NCBI GenBank assembly: GCA_002502855.1
Contig: DAQK01000001.1
Location: forward strand, 69,453 to 121,095
Direction: 5' to 3'
DNA from: Methanobacterium sp. UBA279
GTDB taxonomy: Archaea > Methanobacteriota > Methanobacteria > Methanobacteriales > Methanobacteriaceae
DNA: 51,643 nucleotides
The first letter of the stretch is position 1; every line of letters starts with the position of its first letter. The notes under the pieces were generated by a model. The model was not told the DNA's origin, did no database searches, and saw nothing but the letters and a program-made list of their open reading frames with translations. Made by a program: the position numbers and the translations under genes. Below, in pieces: positions 1-9,260 of the stretch.

Positions 1-401
1 GTGAATAAATCCATTATCTCCGGTCTTTTTCTTCCTTCTGTAGCCATCATGAAAACAAAATCCATTCTTTCATCCAGGAATTGGTTCAGGGTGATTCCAA
101 GTGTTCTTATGCAATCTTCTACATCTGCGCTTTTTTCCATGCAGAGGATGTAGTCCAGTGTCTCCAGAGTTTCACTTTGATTTTTTTGAATAACTGTTTT
201 TAAGAGATTTTCTTTGGATTTGAATTTCCGAAATATTGTTATTTCGTTTACTCCTGCCTTCTCAGCTATTTTAATCGTCGTCGCACCATTATAGCCATTT
301 TTTGAGAAAATTACCATGGCGGCATCTAGGATTCTATCTTCGATCGTTTTTATGGTGGTTCCCTCGTTATGGTTATCTATGGTGCACCTATCTCCATCCA
401 T
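1..401 (-). CDS. TetR/AcrR family transcriptional regulator (C-terminus cut by window edge)
   Basis: Reading the minus strand from an ATG at 401 gives an open frame of about 133 residues that runs off the window. After a roughly 18-residue leader it has the TetR DNA-binding domain: RILDAAMVIFSKNGYNGATT, then IAEKAGVNEITIFRKFKSKE, the usual helix-turn-helix with the I-T-I-F-R-K-F recognition helix. The ligand-binding domain has just begun (DERMDFVFMMATEGRK) and is cut off. The gene is divergent from radB. A perfect palindrome overlaps its start codon, which suggests self-repression. The family is clear; the ligand and targets are unknown. Confidence 0.85.
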   Translation of the reverse strand, partial: MDGDRCTIDNHNEGTTIKTIEDRILDAAMVIFSKNGYNGATTIKIAEKAGVNEITIFRKFKSKENLLKTVIQKNQSETLETLDYILCMEKSADVEDCIRTLGITLNQFLDERMDFVFMMATEGRKRPEIMDLF

Positions 402-440
402 ACCTGTAGGTATGTACTTGCTTGCATATAAATATTTCTG
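399..440 (-). promoter_or_regulatory. Promoter and operator-like palindrome of the TetR gene
   Basis: Positions 399-414 read CATACCTGTAGGTATG, a perfect 7-bp inverted repeat around GT that covers the TetR start codon at 401. On the minus strand a TATA-like stretch (AAATATTTATATGC, about 427-440) lies 15-40 nt upstream. The palindrome therefore sits at the expected transcription start, where a bound dimer would block the polymerase. Autoregulation is inferred. Confidence 0.5.
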
Positions 441-573
441 ATGTTGAAGATTGAACAGAATATATCGGTGAAAAAATAACCATTAAGGTGAAATTAACCA
501 TAAAACTAAAAGAGCGGATAATTAAATACTAAATAACATAATAATATTAGCAATCAAATTTTAGAGGATTAAA

Positions 574-1278
574 TTGAAAATTCTAAATGAAATAAATGAT
601 AGCAGTAAAATCCCTATAAACTGTTCTATAGATACCATTATGGGTGGAGGGGTGGAAAAGGGATGTTTAACCCAATTTTACGGTCCTCCCGGCACAGGTA
701 AAACAAATATAGCCCTGAACCTAATGGTCCAATGTGTTAAAGAGGGAAAAAAATCCATATTTATAGATACAGAAGGAGGATTATCAATTGAACGGTTCAA
801 ACAAATAACTGGAGATGAATTTGATAGAATAGCCAGTAATGTAATGATATTTGAACCAAAAACCTTCCAGGAGCAGGATGAAGTTTTAAGGAAGGTGGAA
901 AACCTCCTGGTATCTGAAAGAGATGTTGATCTGGTGATCCTTGACTCTGCAGTAGCCCTTTACCGGCTTAAAGAGGGTGATTTATCCCAGATGAACCAGG
1001 AGCTTAGCCAGCAAATGGGCCTTCTAATTAGAATAGCCAGAAAACACCATATTGCTGTGGTGATAACCAACCAGATCTATCCGATTTTCGGAGATGAAGG
1101 AAACACTGGCCTGGTGGCCCCGGTAGGGGGGACAATACTCAAGTACAAAAGCAAAGTCACCGTGGAACTCACCCGGGGAGATGCCAACGGCGAGCGTTAT
1201 GCTATTTTAAAGCGTCATAGAAGTCGGCCTGAAGGTCTTAAGGCCCGTTTCAAAATAGTAAATGAAGGACTTTTATGA
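574..1278 (+). CDS. radB: DNA repair and recombination protein RadB
   Basis: This 234-residue RecA/RadA-superfamily protein has no N-terminal helix-hairpin-helix domain, which separates RadB from RadA. Walker A is GPPGTGKT at residues 37-44; Walker B is DLVILDSA near residue 120. The family is an archaeal RadA paralogue that binds DNA and ATP and modulates homologous recombination. The start is TTG at 574, with AGAGGA about 8 nt upstream. The length matches the family. It is transcribed alone, divergently from the TetR gene, with an AT-rich promoter region around 515-530. Confidence 0.93.
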   Translation: MKILNEINDSSKIPINCSIDTIMGGGVEKGCLTQFYGPPGTGKTNIALNLMVQCVKEGKKSIFIDTEGGLSIERFKQITGDEFDRIASNVMIFEPKTFQEQDEVLRKVENLLVSERDVDLVILDSAVALYRLKEGDLSQMNQELSQQMGLLIRIARKHHIAVVITNQIYPIFGDEGNTGLVAPVGGTILKYKSKVTVELTRGDANGERYAILKRHRSRPEGLKARFKIVNEGLL

Positions 1279-1407
1279 GGTAATAAAGAGTAAATTTTAA
1301 ATTGAGTGGTGATTAAAAATAGGAATAATTTACAATTGAAATTAAAATCGGTTCATTAACTTCCTGTTGCTGATTTTATTTGTTTAACAAGTTATGTTGT
1401 GATAACT

Positions 1408-2562
1408 ATGATTTCACGGAAAAAGTATGCTAGAGAGGCAAAGAGCGTACCAAAGGGCTTTGATAGTCCGAACGACTTTTTTAATTACGTATATAATGAC
1501 CAGGACATGATCTGGATGGGCCAGAACACCAACCATCTTCATGATAAAGATGGTATAATGGAGGCCATGCTCAGCAGTATAAAAAAGGGTGACTATGCCA
1601 AGTACCCCCCACCAGAAGGATTCCCTGAACTGAAAGACCTGATCCAGGAAGACCTGGGATTGACCCATGGATTTGATACACTGATAACTGCAGGAGGTAC
1701 AGAGTCACTCTACCTGGCCTGTAACAACATACTGGAACCTGAAAATAACACCTTAACATGTGATCCCGGATACCTGATCATCGATAATTTCTCCAGCAGA
1801 TTTGGGGAAGTGAGATCCATACCCATCTACAACGAGGAATGTGGATACAAGCTCACACCACAACTCGCCCGGGAGAATCTGGATGAGAACACCAAACTCA
1901 TACTACTCATCGACCCGCTAAACCCACTGGGAACGTCCTACACCAAGGAAGAGATAAAGGAGTTCGCAAAAATAGCAGAAGAAAATGATATCTACCTACT
2001 TCATGATATTACCTATAGGGATTTTGCAAGGGAACACTACCTCGCAGCCAAACGCGCACCAAAACACGCCATCACCATATACAGCTTCTCCAAGATATAT
2101 GGAATGGCCGGCCTAAGAATTGGGGCCATGATCGCAAGCCCAGACATCATAAACTCCGTCCGCACCATCCTGATAAACGATTTAGGAACCAACGTAGTGG
2201 CCCAGAAAGGAGCCATAGCCGCGGTGAACTCCAAATATGAATGGCTCGACGGGATCAAAGAAACCACCAGGTCCAACCAGAAATACATCAAACAAGCAGT
2301 AGACCAGGTAGAAGGAGCATACTTACCAGTCTACCCATCAGACGCCAACATGATGGTCATAGACCTCTACGAGACCGGTGTAAAACCACCAGAAATCGCA
2401 GACTACCTTCTAGAGAGAGGGATATTCACCAGGGAAGGAACATACACCAGTAAGCTATTCGGGCACCGTTATCTCCGTGTCAGCTATTCCATACCCACCG
2501 AATACGTGAAATACTTCGCAGAGTGTTTCGTGGAGGGGATGGATGTTTTACGGGGGGAATAA
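1408..2562 (+). CDS. PLP-dependent aminotransferase, class I/II
   Basis: This 384-residue fold-type I aminotransferase has the PLP-lysine motif SFSKIYGMAGLRIGA, a DPLNPLGT segment matching the conserved N-P-x-G-T substrate loop, and the C-terminal arginine region YLRVSYS. I chose ATG 1408 over an in-frame GTG at 1399 because GTGAT lies 6 nt before the ATG and nothing ribosome-binding-like precedes the GTG. The family transfers amino groups between amino acids and 2-oxo acids (aspartate or LL-diaminopimelate aminotransferase relatives). The substrate cannot be told from sequence. A T9 run follows the stop. Confidence 0.85.
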   Translation: MISRKKYAREAKSVPKGFDSPNDFFNYVYNDQDMIWMGQNTNHLHDKDGIMEAMLSSIKKGDYAKYPPPEGFPELKDLIQEDLGLTHGFDTLITAGGTESLYLACNNILEPENNTLTCDPGYLIIDNFSSRFGEVRSIPIYNEECGYKLTPQLARENLDENTKLILLIDPLNPLGTSYTKEEIKEFAKIAEENDIYLLHDITYRDFAREHYLAAKRAPKHAITIYSFSKIYGMAGLRIGAMIASPDIINSVRTILINDLGTNVVAQKGAIAAVNSKYEWLDGIKETTRSNQKYIKQAVDQVEGAYLPVYPSDANMMVIDLYETGVKPPEIADYLLERGIFTREGTYTSKLFGHRYLRVSYSIPTEYVKYFAECFVEGMDVLRGE

Positions 2563-2573
2563 TACTTATTTTA

Positions 2574-2582
2574 TTTTTTTTT
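2574..2582 (+). terminator. Oligo-T terminator after the aminotransferase gene
   Basis: A run of nine T residues lies 12 nt after the stop codon, without a preceding hairpin, as is usual for archaeal termination. Confidence 0.5.
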
Positions 2583-2670
2583 AAATTTTGAGCCGTTATC
2601 ATTAAATTATCTATTTTGAAGTTAGTAAATTGTAACATTTAAGTAGTTGAATCGACCATATAATAAAGTA

Positions 2671-3298
2671 ATGATTCTCGCTGTGTCAGACTGGCATTTA
2701 GGTTATAAGCGGTGCAACCTAGATGCGATTATAGATTTTTTAGACCACTATCAAAATACTGAAGTAGATCACTTCATTCTATTAGGGGATATCTATGATT
2801 TATGGAGACGTAACAACGCCGATTTAATAAAAGAAAATGATGAAATAATGGCAAAATTGAATGATTTAAAAGCTAAAAATATCTACTACGTCGCTGGGAA
2901 TCATGACTATTATATTTTAGACTTAAACAAGAAATACAACCACGAATATGAGGGAATAATTAGTGAATATCTGCGACTGGAGGATTTTTAAGTAAAATCT
3001 GGGATATAAAGCAATATTTTGGAAAAAAACGCAGATTCGTTAATGATATGAATAAATTACCCCATAAAAGGGAAATAGAAAAAGTAGATGAATTCGCCCT
3101 TACCACCGGGAAATATGCTTTATTAGGCATGAAACCACACGAAACACTCATTTTTTGGACATACGCACCGGCCATTTATAAACGAAGCCAAAAAAGTAGC
3201 TAACACACTCATGGATCGATGAACTACCCAAAGAAGAGCAAAATAGTTACATCGAAATTGACGAGGGCAAAATGGAGCTCAAATATTTTAAACACTAG
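2671..3298 (+). pseudogene. Calcineurin-like metallophosphoesterase, frameshifted
   Basis: From ATG 2671 the frame has SDWHLGY (D-x-H metal ligands), LLGDIYDLW (GD motif) and VAGNHDYY (GNHD motif), then stops at 2991. The match resumes in a second frame (KIWDIKQYFGKKRRFVNDMN...) and again near 3151 with FFGHTHRPFIN, the family's C-terminal GHTH motif. It ends after a third shift near 3207 with WIDELPKEEQ...MELKYFKH. The sites are a T5 run at 2985-2989, a T6 run at 3151-3156, and a spot where GG appears lost. All motifs survive, so this is a recently broken gene or one with sequence errors. The layout recalls UDP-diacylglucosamine-pyrophosphatase-like enzymes; the substrate is unknown. Confidence 0.75.
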
Positions 3299-3300
3299 TA

Positions 3301-5076
3301 TTATGTATCCAAATAATAATACTCGCCCTTCTCCTTCTGTTCCCGATCAAGATAGCTTCCAGTCTTATTTACCCGTGGCCGTTTGGTTTCCTTATCCCGG
3401 CGGAAGGTGATACCCACATTGGATAGGAAGCGGTTCATGGCTGATCGCAGATTCATTGGTGCGCTGGCATGTCCCTCCACCCCTGGTTCACCATAGAACA
3501 CCATGGCCCGGTCGGAGATGTAATCGATGAAAACGATGTCGTGGTCCAGGATTATAGATGCGCAGTTATGGCTTTCAACCACTCTTTTTATTGCCTTTGC
3601 TGCTCTTAGCCTTTGTTCCACATCTAAAAAGGCAGTGGGTTCGTCGAAAAGGTAGATATCTGCTTCCTGGGCCAGGGTTAAAGCTACCGAGAGCCTCTGG
3701 AGTTCCCCACCACTCAGCTCCTGAACTTCCTTATCCATCAACTCCTCCAGGGAGAAGGGACGGATTATCTCGGTTTTAAACAGGTTAGTCTCGTAATTAG
3801 GGGCAGTGGTTATAAGGAGTTCCTGCACTGTACCAGAGAAATCAGAGGCCAGGTACTGAGGTTTATATGATACTTTAACCTTTTTATTGATTTTCCCTGA
3901 GTCTGGTTTGGTCACACCGGCGAGCATCTTGGCATAGGTGGTTTTACCGATACCGTTGGGTCCGAAGGCGGTGATGATTTCATCGTGATGCACTATACCG
4001 CTTTCCACATTTAATGAAAATTCTTTATAGGATTTTTTAAGATCACTGTACTCAGTAAGTTCCTCGGTGTCCACTTCACTCGAGGGGGGTCTTACCTCGA
4101 AGACTATGGGTTGCTTACGGAATCTGACGTTCTCTTCCTTTAAGAAACCGTTGATGTAGGTGTTTATCCCTACACGGACTCCCCGTAGTTGTGAGACAAC
4201 CCCATAAGCTCCTGGTTCTCCGTAAAGTATGTGCACGTAGTCTGATATGGCATCCAGGGCAGCCAGGTCGTGTTCGATCACCATGACAGCTTTACCAATC
4301 TCCGCGAGTTCCCGGATAACCTTAACCGCATTCAGTCTCTGATACACATCCAGCCAGCTGGTGGGTTCGTCGAAGTAGTAGAAATCAGCTTCCCGCAGTA
4401 CAGCAGCGGCTATAGCCACCCGCTGCAACTCTCCCCCACTCAGATTTTTGATGTTCCGGTCCATGATGGGTTTAAGTTCCAGGATATCAGTGACACCCTC
4501 TAAAGCATCTCTTTCATTAACTCCCTGGAGTAAGTCGCTTACCGAGCCTTTAACGAATTTTGGTAGGAGATCAATCATCTGTGGCTTGTGCACCACCTTG
4601 ATTTCCCCCTGGGATAATCTGGTGAAGTAACTCTGCATCTGTGAGCCCTTGAAGAAGTTTATTATGTCCTCCCAGGAGACCTCTTCCTCGTAATTTCCCA
4701 GGTTGGGCTTCAGTTCACCGGATAATATTCGGATTATGGTGGATTTACCGATCCCGTTGGGTCCGAGCATTCCCACCACCGCTTCTTCTCTGATAGTGGG
4801 CAGTCCGAATAATTCGAACATGTTCTGCCCGTAACGGTGGATGGGCTCATCCAGAGCTTCCGGCAGGTTGATTATGCTCACCGCCTGGAAGGGGCAGCGG
4901 TTGGTACAGATACCACACCCCTGGCAAAGTTCCTCGGATATTAGGGGTTTCTTGGTTTTAGGGTCGATGGTGATGGTGTCTTCTTCCATGCGGACTCCGG
5001 GGCAGTATTCTATGCACACGTAGTTGCATTTCTTGGGCTGACAACGATCATGATCCAATATTGATATTCTAGTCAA
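3301..5076 (-). CDS. ABCE1 / RNase L inhibitor, ribosome-recycling ATPase
   Basis: At 591 residues this is the usual ABCE1 length. The N-terminal region has two ferredoxin-type cysteine clusters (CQPKKCNYVCIEYC and CQGCGICTNRC). Two ABC domains follow, each with Walker A (GPNGIGKST, GPNGIGKTT), the signature LSGGELQR and Walker B (YYFDEPTSWLD, YLFDEPTAFLD). In archaea and eukaryotes this cytoplasmic Fe-S ATPase splits post-termination ribosomes into subunits. It stands alone, divergent from the PEBP-like gene, and its 3' end meets the decayed phosphoesterase. The start is ATG 5076. Confidence 0.96.
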   Translation of the reverse strand: MTRISILDHDRCQPKKCNYVCIEYCPGVRMEEDTITIDPKTKKPLISEELCQGCGICTNRCPFQAVSIINLPEALDEPIHRYGQNMFELFGLPTIREEAVVGMLGPNGIGKSTIIRILSGELKPNLGNYEEEVSWEDIINFFKGSQMQSYFTRLSQGEIKVVHKPQMIDLLPKFVKGSVSDLLQGVNERDALEGVTDILELKPIMDRNIKNLSGGELQRVAIAAAVLREADFYYFDEPTSWLDVYQRLNAVKVIRELAEIGKAVMVIEHDLAALDAISDYVHILYGEPGAYGVVSQLRGVRVGINTYINGFLKEENVRFRKQPIVFEVRPPSSEVDTEELTEYSDLKKSYKEFSLNVESGIVHHDEIITAFGPNGIGKTTYAKMLAGVTKPDSGKINKKVKVSYKPQYLASDFSGTVQELLITTAPNYETNLFKTEIIRPFSLEELMDKEVQELSGGELQRLSVALTLAQEADIYLFDEPTAFLDVEQRLRAAKAIKRVVESHNCASIILDHDIVFIDYISDRAMVFYGEPGVEGHASAPMNLRSAMNRFLSNVGITFRRDKETKRPRVNKTGSYLDREQKEKGEYYYLDT

Positions 5077-5188
5077 AATTCATCACCAAAATAAGTGTAA
5101 AATAATCATTAAAGATTATTCGGTGGTTCTATTATAAAAACCAATTTATCATTTTATTAATTGAAATGAAAAATGATTATCTTGAAAA

Positions 5189-5203
5189 GAAGATATATAA
5201 AAG
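5189..5203 (+). promoter_or_regulatory. TATA box of the PEBP-like gene
   Basis: AAGATATATAAAAGC is a good archaeal TATA element. It places transcription start near 5220, leaving a leader of about 17 nt that holds GGGAGAG before ATG 5237. Confidence 0.6.
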
Positions 5204-5236
5204 CTGGATTTGTTTAAAAAATGGGAGAGTAAAGAA

Positions 5237-5695
5237 ATGGCTATAAAAATCACCAGCCCCGTATTCAACGGGGGAGAACCCATACCGGTAAGATACAGCT
5301 GTAACGATGTTAATGTATCCCCACCACTCGAATGGGAGGGTATACCTGAAGGGACAGAAAGCATTGCCCTTATTTTAGATGATCCAGATGCTCCAAGCGG
5401 TACATTTGTCCACTGGGTAATATTCAACCTGCCAGCTGATACCAGAAGTTTACCAGAACATGTGAAAGGTAGAGAGTTAATGGACGATGGTTCCAAGCAT
5501 GGATTAAACAGTTATGGCCTGGTGGGATACAATGGACCCTGCCCACCCAAGGGAACCCACAGATACTACTTCAGGATCTATGCACTGGATAGTAAACTGG
5601 ATTTACCACCGCTGATAGGGAAGGATGAACTGTTAAGTGCCATGGAAGGGCATATACTGGACCAGGGAGAATTAATGGGTGTATTCACCCGGTAA
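5237..5695 (+). CDS. YbhB/YbcL family Raf-kinase-inhibitor-like protein (PEBP fold)
   Basis: This 152-residue protein carries the PEBP signatures DDPDAPSGTFVHW and GPCPPKGTHRYYFRIYALD, which line the anion-binding pocket. The start is ATG 5237 with GGGAGAG 7 nt upstream; an in-frame TTG at 5210 lies upstream of the predicted transcription start and is rejected. Bacterial and archaeal homologues are small soluble proteins with poorly known roles. A T8 run directly follows the stop, so it is probably monocistronic. Confidence 0.9.
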   Translation: MAIKITSPVFNGGEPIPVRYSCNDVNVSPPLEWEGIPEGTESIALILDDPDAPSGTFVHWVIFNLPADTRSLPEHVKGRELMDDGSKHGLNSYGLVGYNGPCPPKGTHRYYFRIYALDSKLDLPPLIGKDELLSAMEGHILDQGELMGVFTR

Positions 5696-5700
5696 ATTAA

Positions 5701-5708
5701 TTTTTTTT
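5701..5708 (+). terminator. Oligo-T terminator after the PEBP-like gene
   Basis: Eight T residues start 6 nt after the stop codon. Confidence 0.5.
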
Positions 5709-5748
5709 GACTTTATATAGTTTCAAATAAAAAAAATATTTAAAGGAT

Positions 5749-6015
5749 TCACTGTCCACTGTAGTCCAACATCATATCATCATTCAGCTTTTTACTGGCT
5801 TTAAATTTTGCAATCTCCAGACCATCCTGTAATTCGATACTGGCAATGAGATGGTCTGCCATTAATTCCCTTACAAACTCTTTATCATCAGGATTTTCAC
5901 TGTTTGCATACCCTATAATGGCGAATAATGATTCCTGCCATGTTTTGTATTCTTTAGTGGTTTCAAGCGCTTCTATTAGTTCCTTATCGAATTCTTTTTG
6001 ATCTTCGTTACTCAT
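5749..6015 (-). CDS. Small acidic hypothetical protein
   Basis: This 88-residue soluble, mostly helical and acidic protein starts MSNEDQKEFDKELIEALE and has no cysteines or membrane segment. I do not recognise the family. The start is well supported: GGTGA lies 6 nt before ATG 6015. The next minus-strand gene upstream is radically different, so it is probably a single-gene unit. Confidence 0.7.
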   Translation of the reverse strand: MSNEDQKEFDKELIEALETTKEYKTWQESLFAIIGYANSENPDDKEFVRELMADHLIASIELQDGLEIAKFKASKKLNDDMMLDYSGQ

Positions 6016-6072
6016 AATTTCACCAGGTAGTAAATGTTATTCATTTTAGATGTTATTTTTACTTTAACTATT

Positions 6073-6264
6073 TCATTTTTGGGATAATAATTTAATTAAG
6101 TTGTTGTTTATATCCCCTCTACTGATTATGCCCCTAACTTTATCCTGGGCATCTAACACTGGAAGCTGTTTAAAGTGGTGCTGGGATAGGATGTGGACGG
6201 CCTTTTCAAAAGTATCATCCTCCTTCACGGTGTAAATGGGCTCCTTATGCATCAACTTATCCAC
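6073..6264 (-). CDS. Single CBS-domain protein, probable remnant of a two-CBS protein
   Basis: The 63 residues form one CBS motif: LMHKEPIYTVKEDDTFEKAV, then HHFKQLPVLDAQDKVRGIIS and a RGDINNNL end. CBS domains normally work in pairs that bind adenosyl ligands. This frame begins at GTG 6264 inside what looks like the linker between two domains, and an in-frame TAG lies 21 nt upstream. No first domain is found beyond it, and there is no clear ribosome binding site. It may be a degraded gene, or the chain may pair as a dimer. Confidence 0.55.
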   Translation of the reverse strand: MDKLMHKEPIYTVKEDDTFEKAVHILSQHHFKQLPVLDAQDKVRGIISRGDINNNLIKLLSQK

Positions 6265-6428
6265 CCTTGTATTTATTTTTTCCTAAACCTTGGCCCCATC
6301 CTAATCGTTTTTCTTACAATTTTGTATCTTCAAAGGCTGAATTTATCCATATGATTTAAGATATAAAATGAATATAAATATGAACAAATCCATATAATCC
6401 TATCTCCATTTCTTTTAAGGGTGACATT

Positions 6429-8093
6429 ATGTACAGCATCCAGAAACTCTCAAAAAAACCATTGTTCATTCTACTTTTAATCACAGGGATAATCACTGTC
6501 TATCTATTCTATAAACAGATTCACATCGGAGTGCCCTACTACGATGTCTTTGTTTACCTGAACAACGCACTGATCTTCGCAGGGATACCAGTTGCTAATT
6601 TGAGCGTTATTTATCTATCCCCCTTAATGCCCTTTTTAACCTCCCTGGTCTTCCGGGCGGGATATATATCAGCCAACGCACTCTTCATACTGGACGCTGT
6701 ACTATTCATCTTCGCAGTGGTCGGGCTTTACTTGCTGTTCAGGCAGCGGTTTAATGAAATCCAGAGTTTCTCCGGGTCTTTAATTTTCTTATCATTCCCC
6801 CTGATATTCACCTGGGCAGTCTCCGGGGCAATAGATATCCCTGGAGTCGCATTTTCCATATGGACTATATATTTGCTGGTTCTGGGTGTGAGGAAAGATT
6901 CCAGATGCCTGTACCTGGTGTTTCCCCTGCTGATGGTGGCTTTCCTGGCCAGGTACACCTCGGTTATGCTGGTCTTCCCCATATTCCTGTACCTTTTGAT
7001 AAACGATAATCTCCTGCAGAATTTTAAAAAGATAATCATAGGTGTATTGGGTAGTTTAGCCCTCATCGTACCATTTATGGTTTATTTCTACAATAAACTG
7101 GGTAACCTCGACCCTCTCATCAACCTGTTCACCTCTACGGTGATGGGCGCCAGTGGCGCGGTTAATGATTTAGGTTATAACCCGGATAAGTTATATTTCC
7201 TGAACAACCTGCTTAACTACATATCCGTTGGCCCTCTACAAGGTGTTTACCGTGAGATACAGAATCCTTCACAGGGATTTCCATCTATACTAGCTTACAT
7301 ATTAATTATCATCGTTATATTAGGATTGGGGATTTATCTCTACCGGATATTTAAGAAAAAAATTGGAAATATGGATTCTGATGGGAAGAAGACAATTACA
7401 CACTCCCTGATACTGGTTGTCTTATTATGTCTGGGAACCTTGAGCTTCTTCTACTCATCCTATCTAATCACGGAGCTGATATTTTTAACAGCTCTATTTA
7501 CAGGATACAGACTGTTTAAAGGCACCGGTGAAAAATTGGAGATGGATTTCCTATTTCTATCCTGGTTTGCAGCCTTCTTCATATTCCACAGTATAATCCC
7601 CCTTAAGGTGGACCGTTACTTCATCACCATGACCCCTGCACTGGCTTACTTCATCATTTTAGGTTTAAGTACGGTAATTGAGAAATACAAGTCCCGTTTA
7701 AGTTTCAAAAAGATAAAGCCAGAGCATGTTTATATCATCGTGGCCATCATACTGTTGGTGTCCACGGCAGCGGTCCATGTAGGCCACACACCTAAACACG
7801 GCTACGGTTACTACATACAAAACTCCAGTGACTGGCTCACCCAGTACGACCCCAGCTACCAGGATAAAAACATATTCTCAGACTACGACCCGGCAGTCAC
7901 CTGGTCCCTTAAAAAGGAAGTTAAATTTGCAGTCCCCCGCCTGTACCCAGATCCAGAAGCATTCAGCAGATTTCTACTGGACAACGAGGCAGACTACTAT
8001 ATAGACGCCCTCACCGACCCTAAATGGGAGATACCAGGTTATCATGTGATTGCGAAGATGGGAAGTATCTGGATCTACCAGAGAGATTCTTAA
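6429..8093 (+). CDS. Membrane glycosyltransferase-like protein (GT39/ArnT-type)
   Basis: This 554-residue protein has about a dozen hydrophobic segments from residue 12 on. The first extracytoplasmic loop holds a short acidic stretch (IGVPYYDVFVYLNNA), as expected for the catalytic loop of polyisoprenyl-phosphate-sugar-dependent glycosyltransferases. A soluble C-terminal region (from about residue 470) follows the last helix. Such enzymes move sugars from lipid carriers to proteins or lipids at the outer membrane face. The start ATG 6429 has GGGTGA 5 nt upstream, and TATA-like AATATAAAT lies at 6370-6380. The sugar and acceptor are unknown. Confidence 0.7.
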   Translation: MYSIQKLSKKPLFILLLITGIITVYLFYKQIHIGVPYYDVFVYLNNALIFAGIPVANLSVIYLSPLMPFLTSLVFRAGYISANALFILDAVLFIFAVVGLYLLFRQRFNEIQSFSGSLIFLSFPLIFTWAVSGAIDIPGVAFSIWTIYLLVLGVRKDSRCLYLVFPLLMVAFLARYTSVMLVFPIFLYLLINDNLLQNFKKIIIGVLGSLALIVPFMVYFYNKLGNLDPLINLFTSTVMGASGAVNDLGYNPDKLYFLNNLLNYISVGPLQGVYREIQNPSQGFPSILAYILIIIVILGLGIYLYRIFKKKIGNMDSDGKKTITHSLILVVLLCLGTLSFFYSSYLITELIFLTALFTGYRLFKGTGEKLEMDFLFLSWFAAFFIFHSIIPLKVDRYFITMTPALAYFIILGLSTVIEKYKSRLSFKKIKPEHVYIIVAIILLVSTAAVHVGHTPKHGYGYYIQNSSDWLTQYDPSYQDKNIFSDYDPAVTWSLKKEVKFAVPRLYPDPEAFSRFLLDNEADYYIDALTDPKWEIPGYHVIAKMGSIWIYQRDS

Positions 8094-8145
8094 ACAAGAA
8101 AAACTCAAAAGGAAGAGATATATTCAAGACTAAAGGATGAAATTC

Positions 8146-9177
8146 ATGGAAAAAGAGGAAATAATCACTGCTATCTCCCAGATCCGAAAGGAAATAGGCC
8201 ATGAAAACTTAACACCAGATATAACTGATGTTATATTTGATGAAGAAAAGTCAGAGCTCCTCATCATAGCATCCGACCGTCCCGAGAAATCTTTAGTGAT
8301 AGGTAAAGGTGGATGGGTGGTGGGTAAACTCAAAGAAGAGTTGAAGGTAGATCACATCCATGTAGAAGCCTATTCAGATATTATTTTACGTAAATACCGG
8401 ATGGAATTGGCACTCAGGAGACTGGGAGAAGTAAAGAGAGATTTTGATGACGAGATTCGTTTACCCTTAGATAATCTTTCAAAACTACTTGAAAATAGGA
8501 TAGAACAACCATACAATTTAAAGAGTATTTTGGAAGATTTCAGTGGATATGCAAAATCTAAACACCATAAAGCAATGGTTGCCTTATCTGGGGGGGTGGA
8601 CAGCAGCTTTTCACTGATTGTGGCTGAGAAGATGGGTTTCCATCCCCTGGCAGTTACTGTTAACCCGGGGGATATCATTTTACCCAAATATTTCCGGGAT
8701 AGGGTGGAGACAATCACTGGAAAGTTGGATGTAGAACACCGTTACTTGGATGTGGATATGTCTCCGGTGATAGATGGTGCCCTGGAGGGGAGGTATCATC
8801 CCTGTGGTAGGTGCTCCAAGGTAACAGAGGAAACCATACTGGACTATACACAAAAAGAAGGGGTACCCTTTTTGATATTTGGGGATTTATTGGCAACCGG
8901 AGCCCAATCATCTGTTTATAAGGGAGATGTTTTAAGGATCAACTTACCGGCTATGCTCTCCGCTACCAAAGGTGAAACTAAAGCATTAACCAGGGAGTAT
9001 GGGGTGACATCCACTGGTGGATATGGTTGTCCCTTGCTGGCGGAGGTTAAAAAGAGGTACAACTATATGAGCCGTTTTTCGGTGCAGAGGGTGCTCAGAG
9101 AAACTAGGGCAGGGATACTGGAGCCTGGCGAGGCACTGGATATGGTTATGAGTTTATGTAGAAATAAGAAGGATTAG
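8146..9177 (+). CDS. KH-like + PP-loop ATPase, putative tRNA-modification enzyme (COG1365-like)
   Basis: This 343-residue protein joins an N-terminal KH-like segment (SLVIGKGGWVVGKLKEEL, about residues 48-65) to a PP-loop ATPase domain with the pyrophosphatase motif ALSGGVDSS near residue 146. Further on are HPCGRCSK (a C-x-x-C pair) and GGYGCPLL. PP-loop enzymes adenylate tRNA bases or carboxylates, and paired cysteines are common in the thiolating ones; a KH domain suggests RNA binding. ATG 8146 is preferred over ATG 8137 because GGATG lies 7 nt before it. It follows the membrane gene by 52 nt. Confidence 0.75.
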   Translation: MEKEEIITAISQIRKEIGHENLTPDITDVIFDEEKSELLIIASDRPEKSLVIGKGGWVVGKLKEELKVDHIHVEAYSDIILRKYRMELALRRLGEVKRDFDDEIRLPLDNLSKLLENRIEQPYNLKSILEDFSGYAKSKHHKAMVALSGGVDSSFSLIVAEKMGFHPLAVTVNPGDIILPKYFRDRVETITGKLDVEHRYLDVDMSPVIDGALEGRYHPCGRCSKVTEETILDYTQKEGVPFLIFGDLLATGAQSSVYKGDVLRINLPAMLSATKGETKALTREYGVTSTGGYGCPLLAEVKKRYNYMSRFSVQRVLRETRAGILEPGEALDMVMSLCRNKKD

Positions 9178-9260
9178 GGATTTTCATCGTTAAAATTGGG
9201 TGTAATGTATTAATATTTGGTTCCAGTGCATTTGGTGTAAAATGTGAAATAGTGGGTCTT

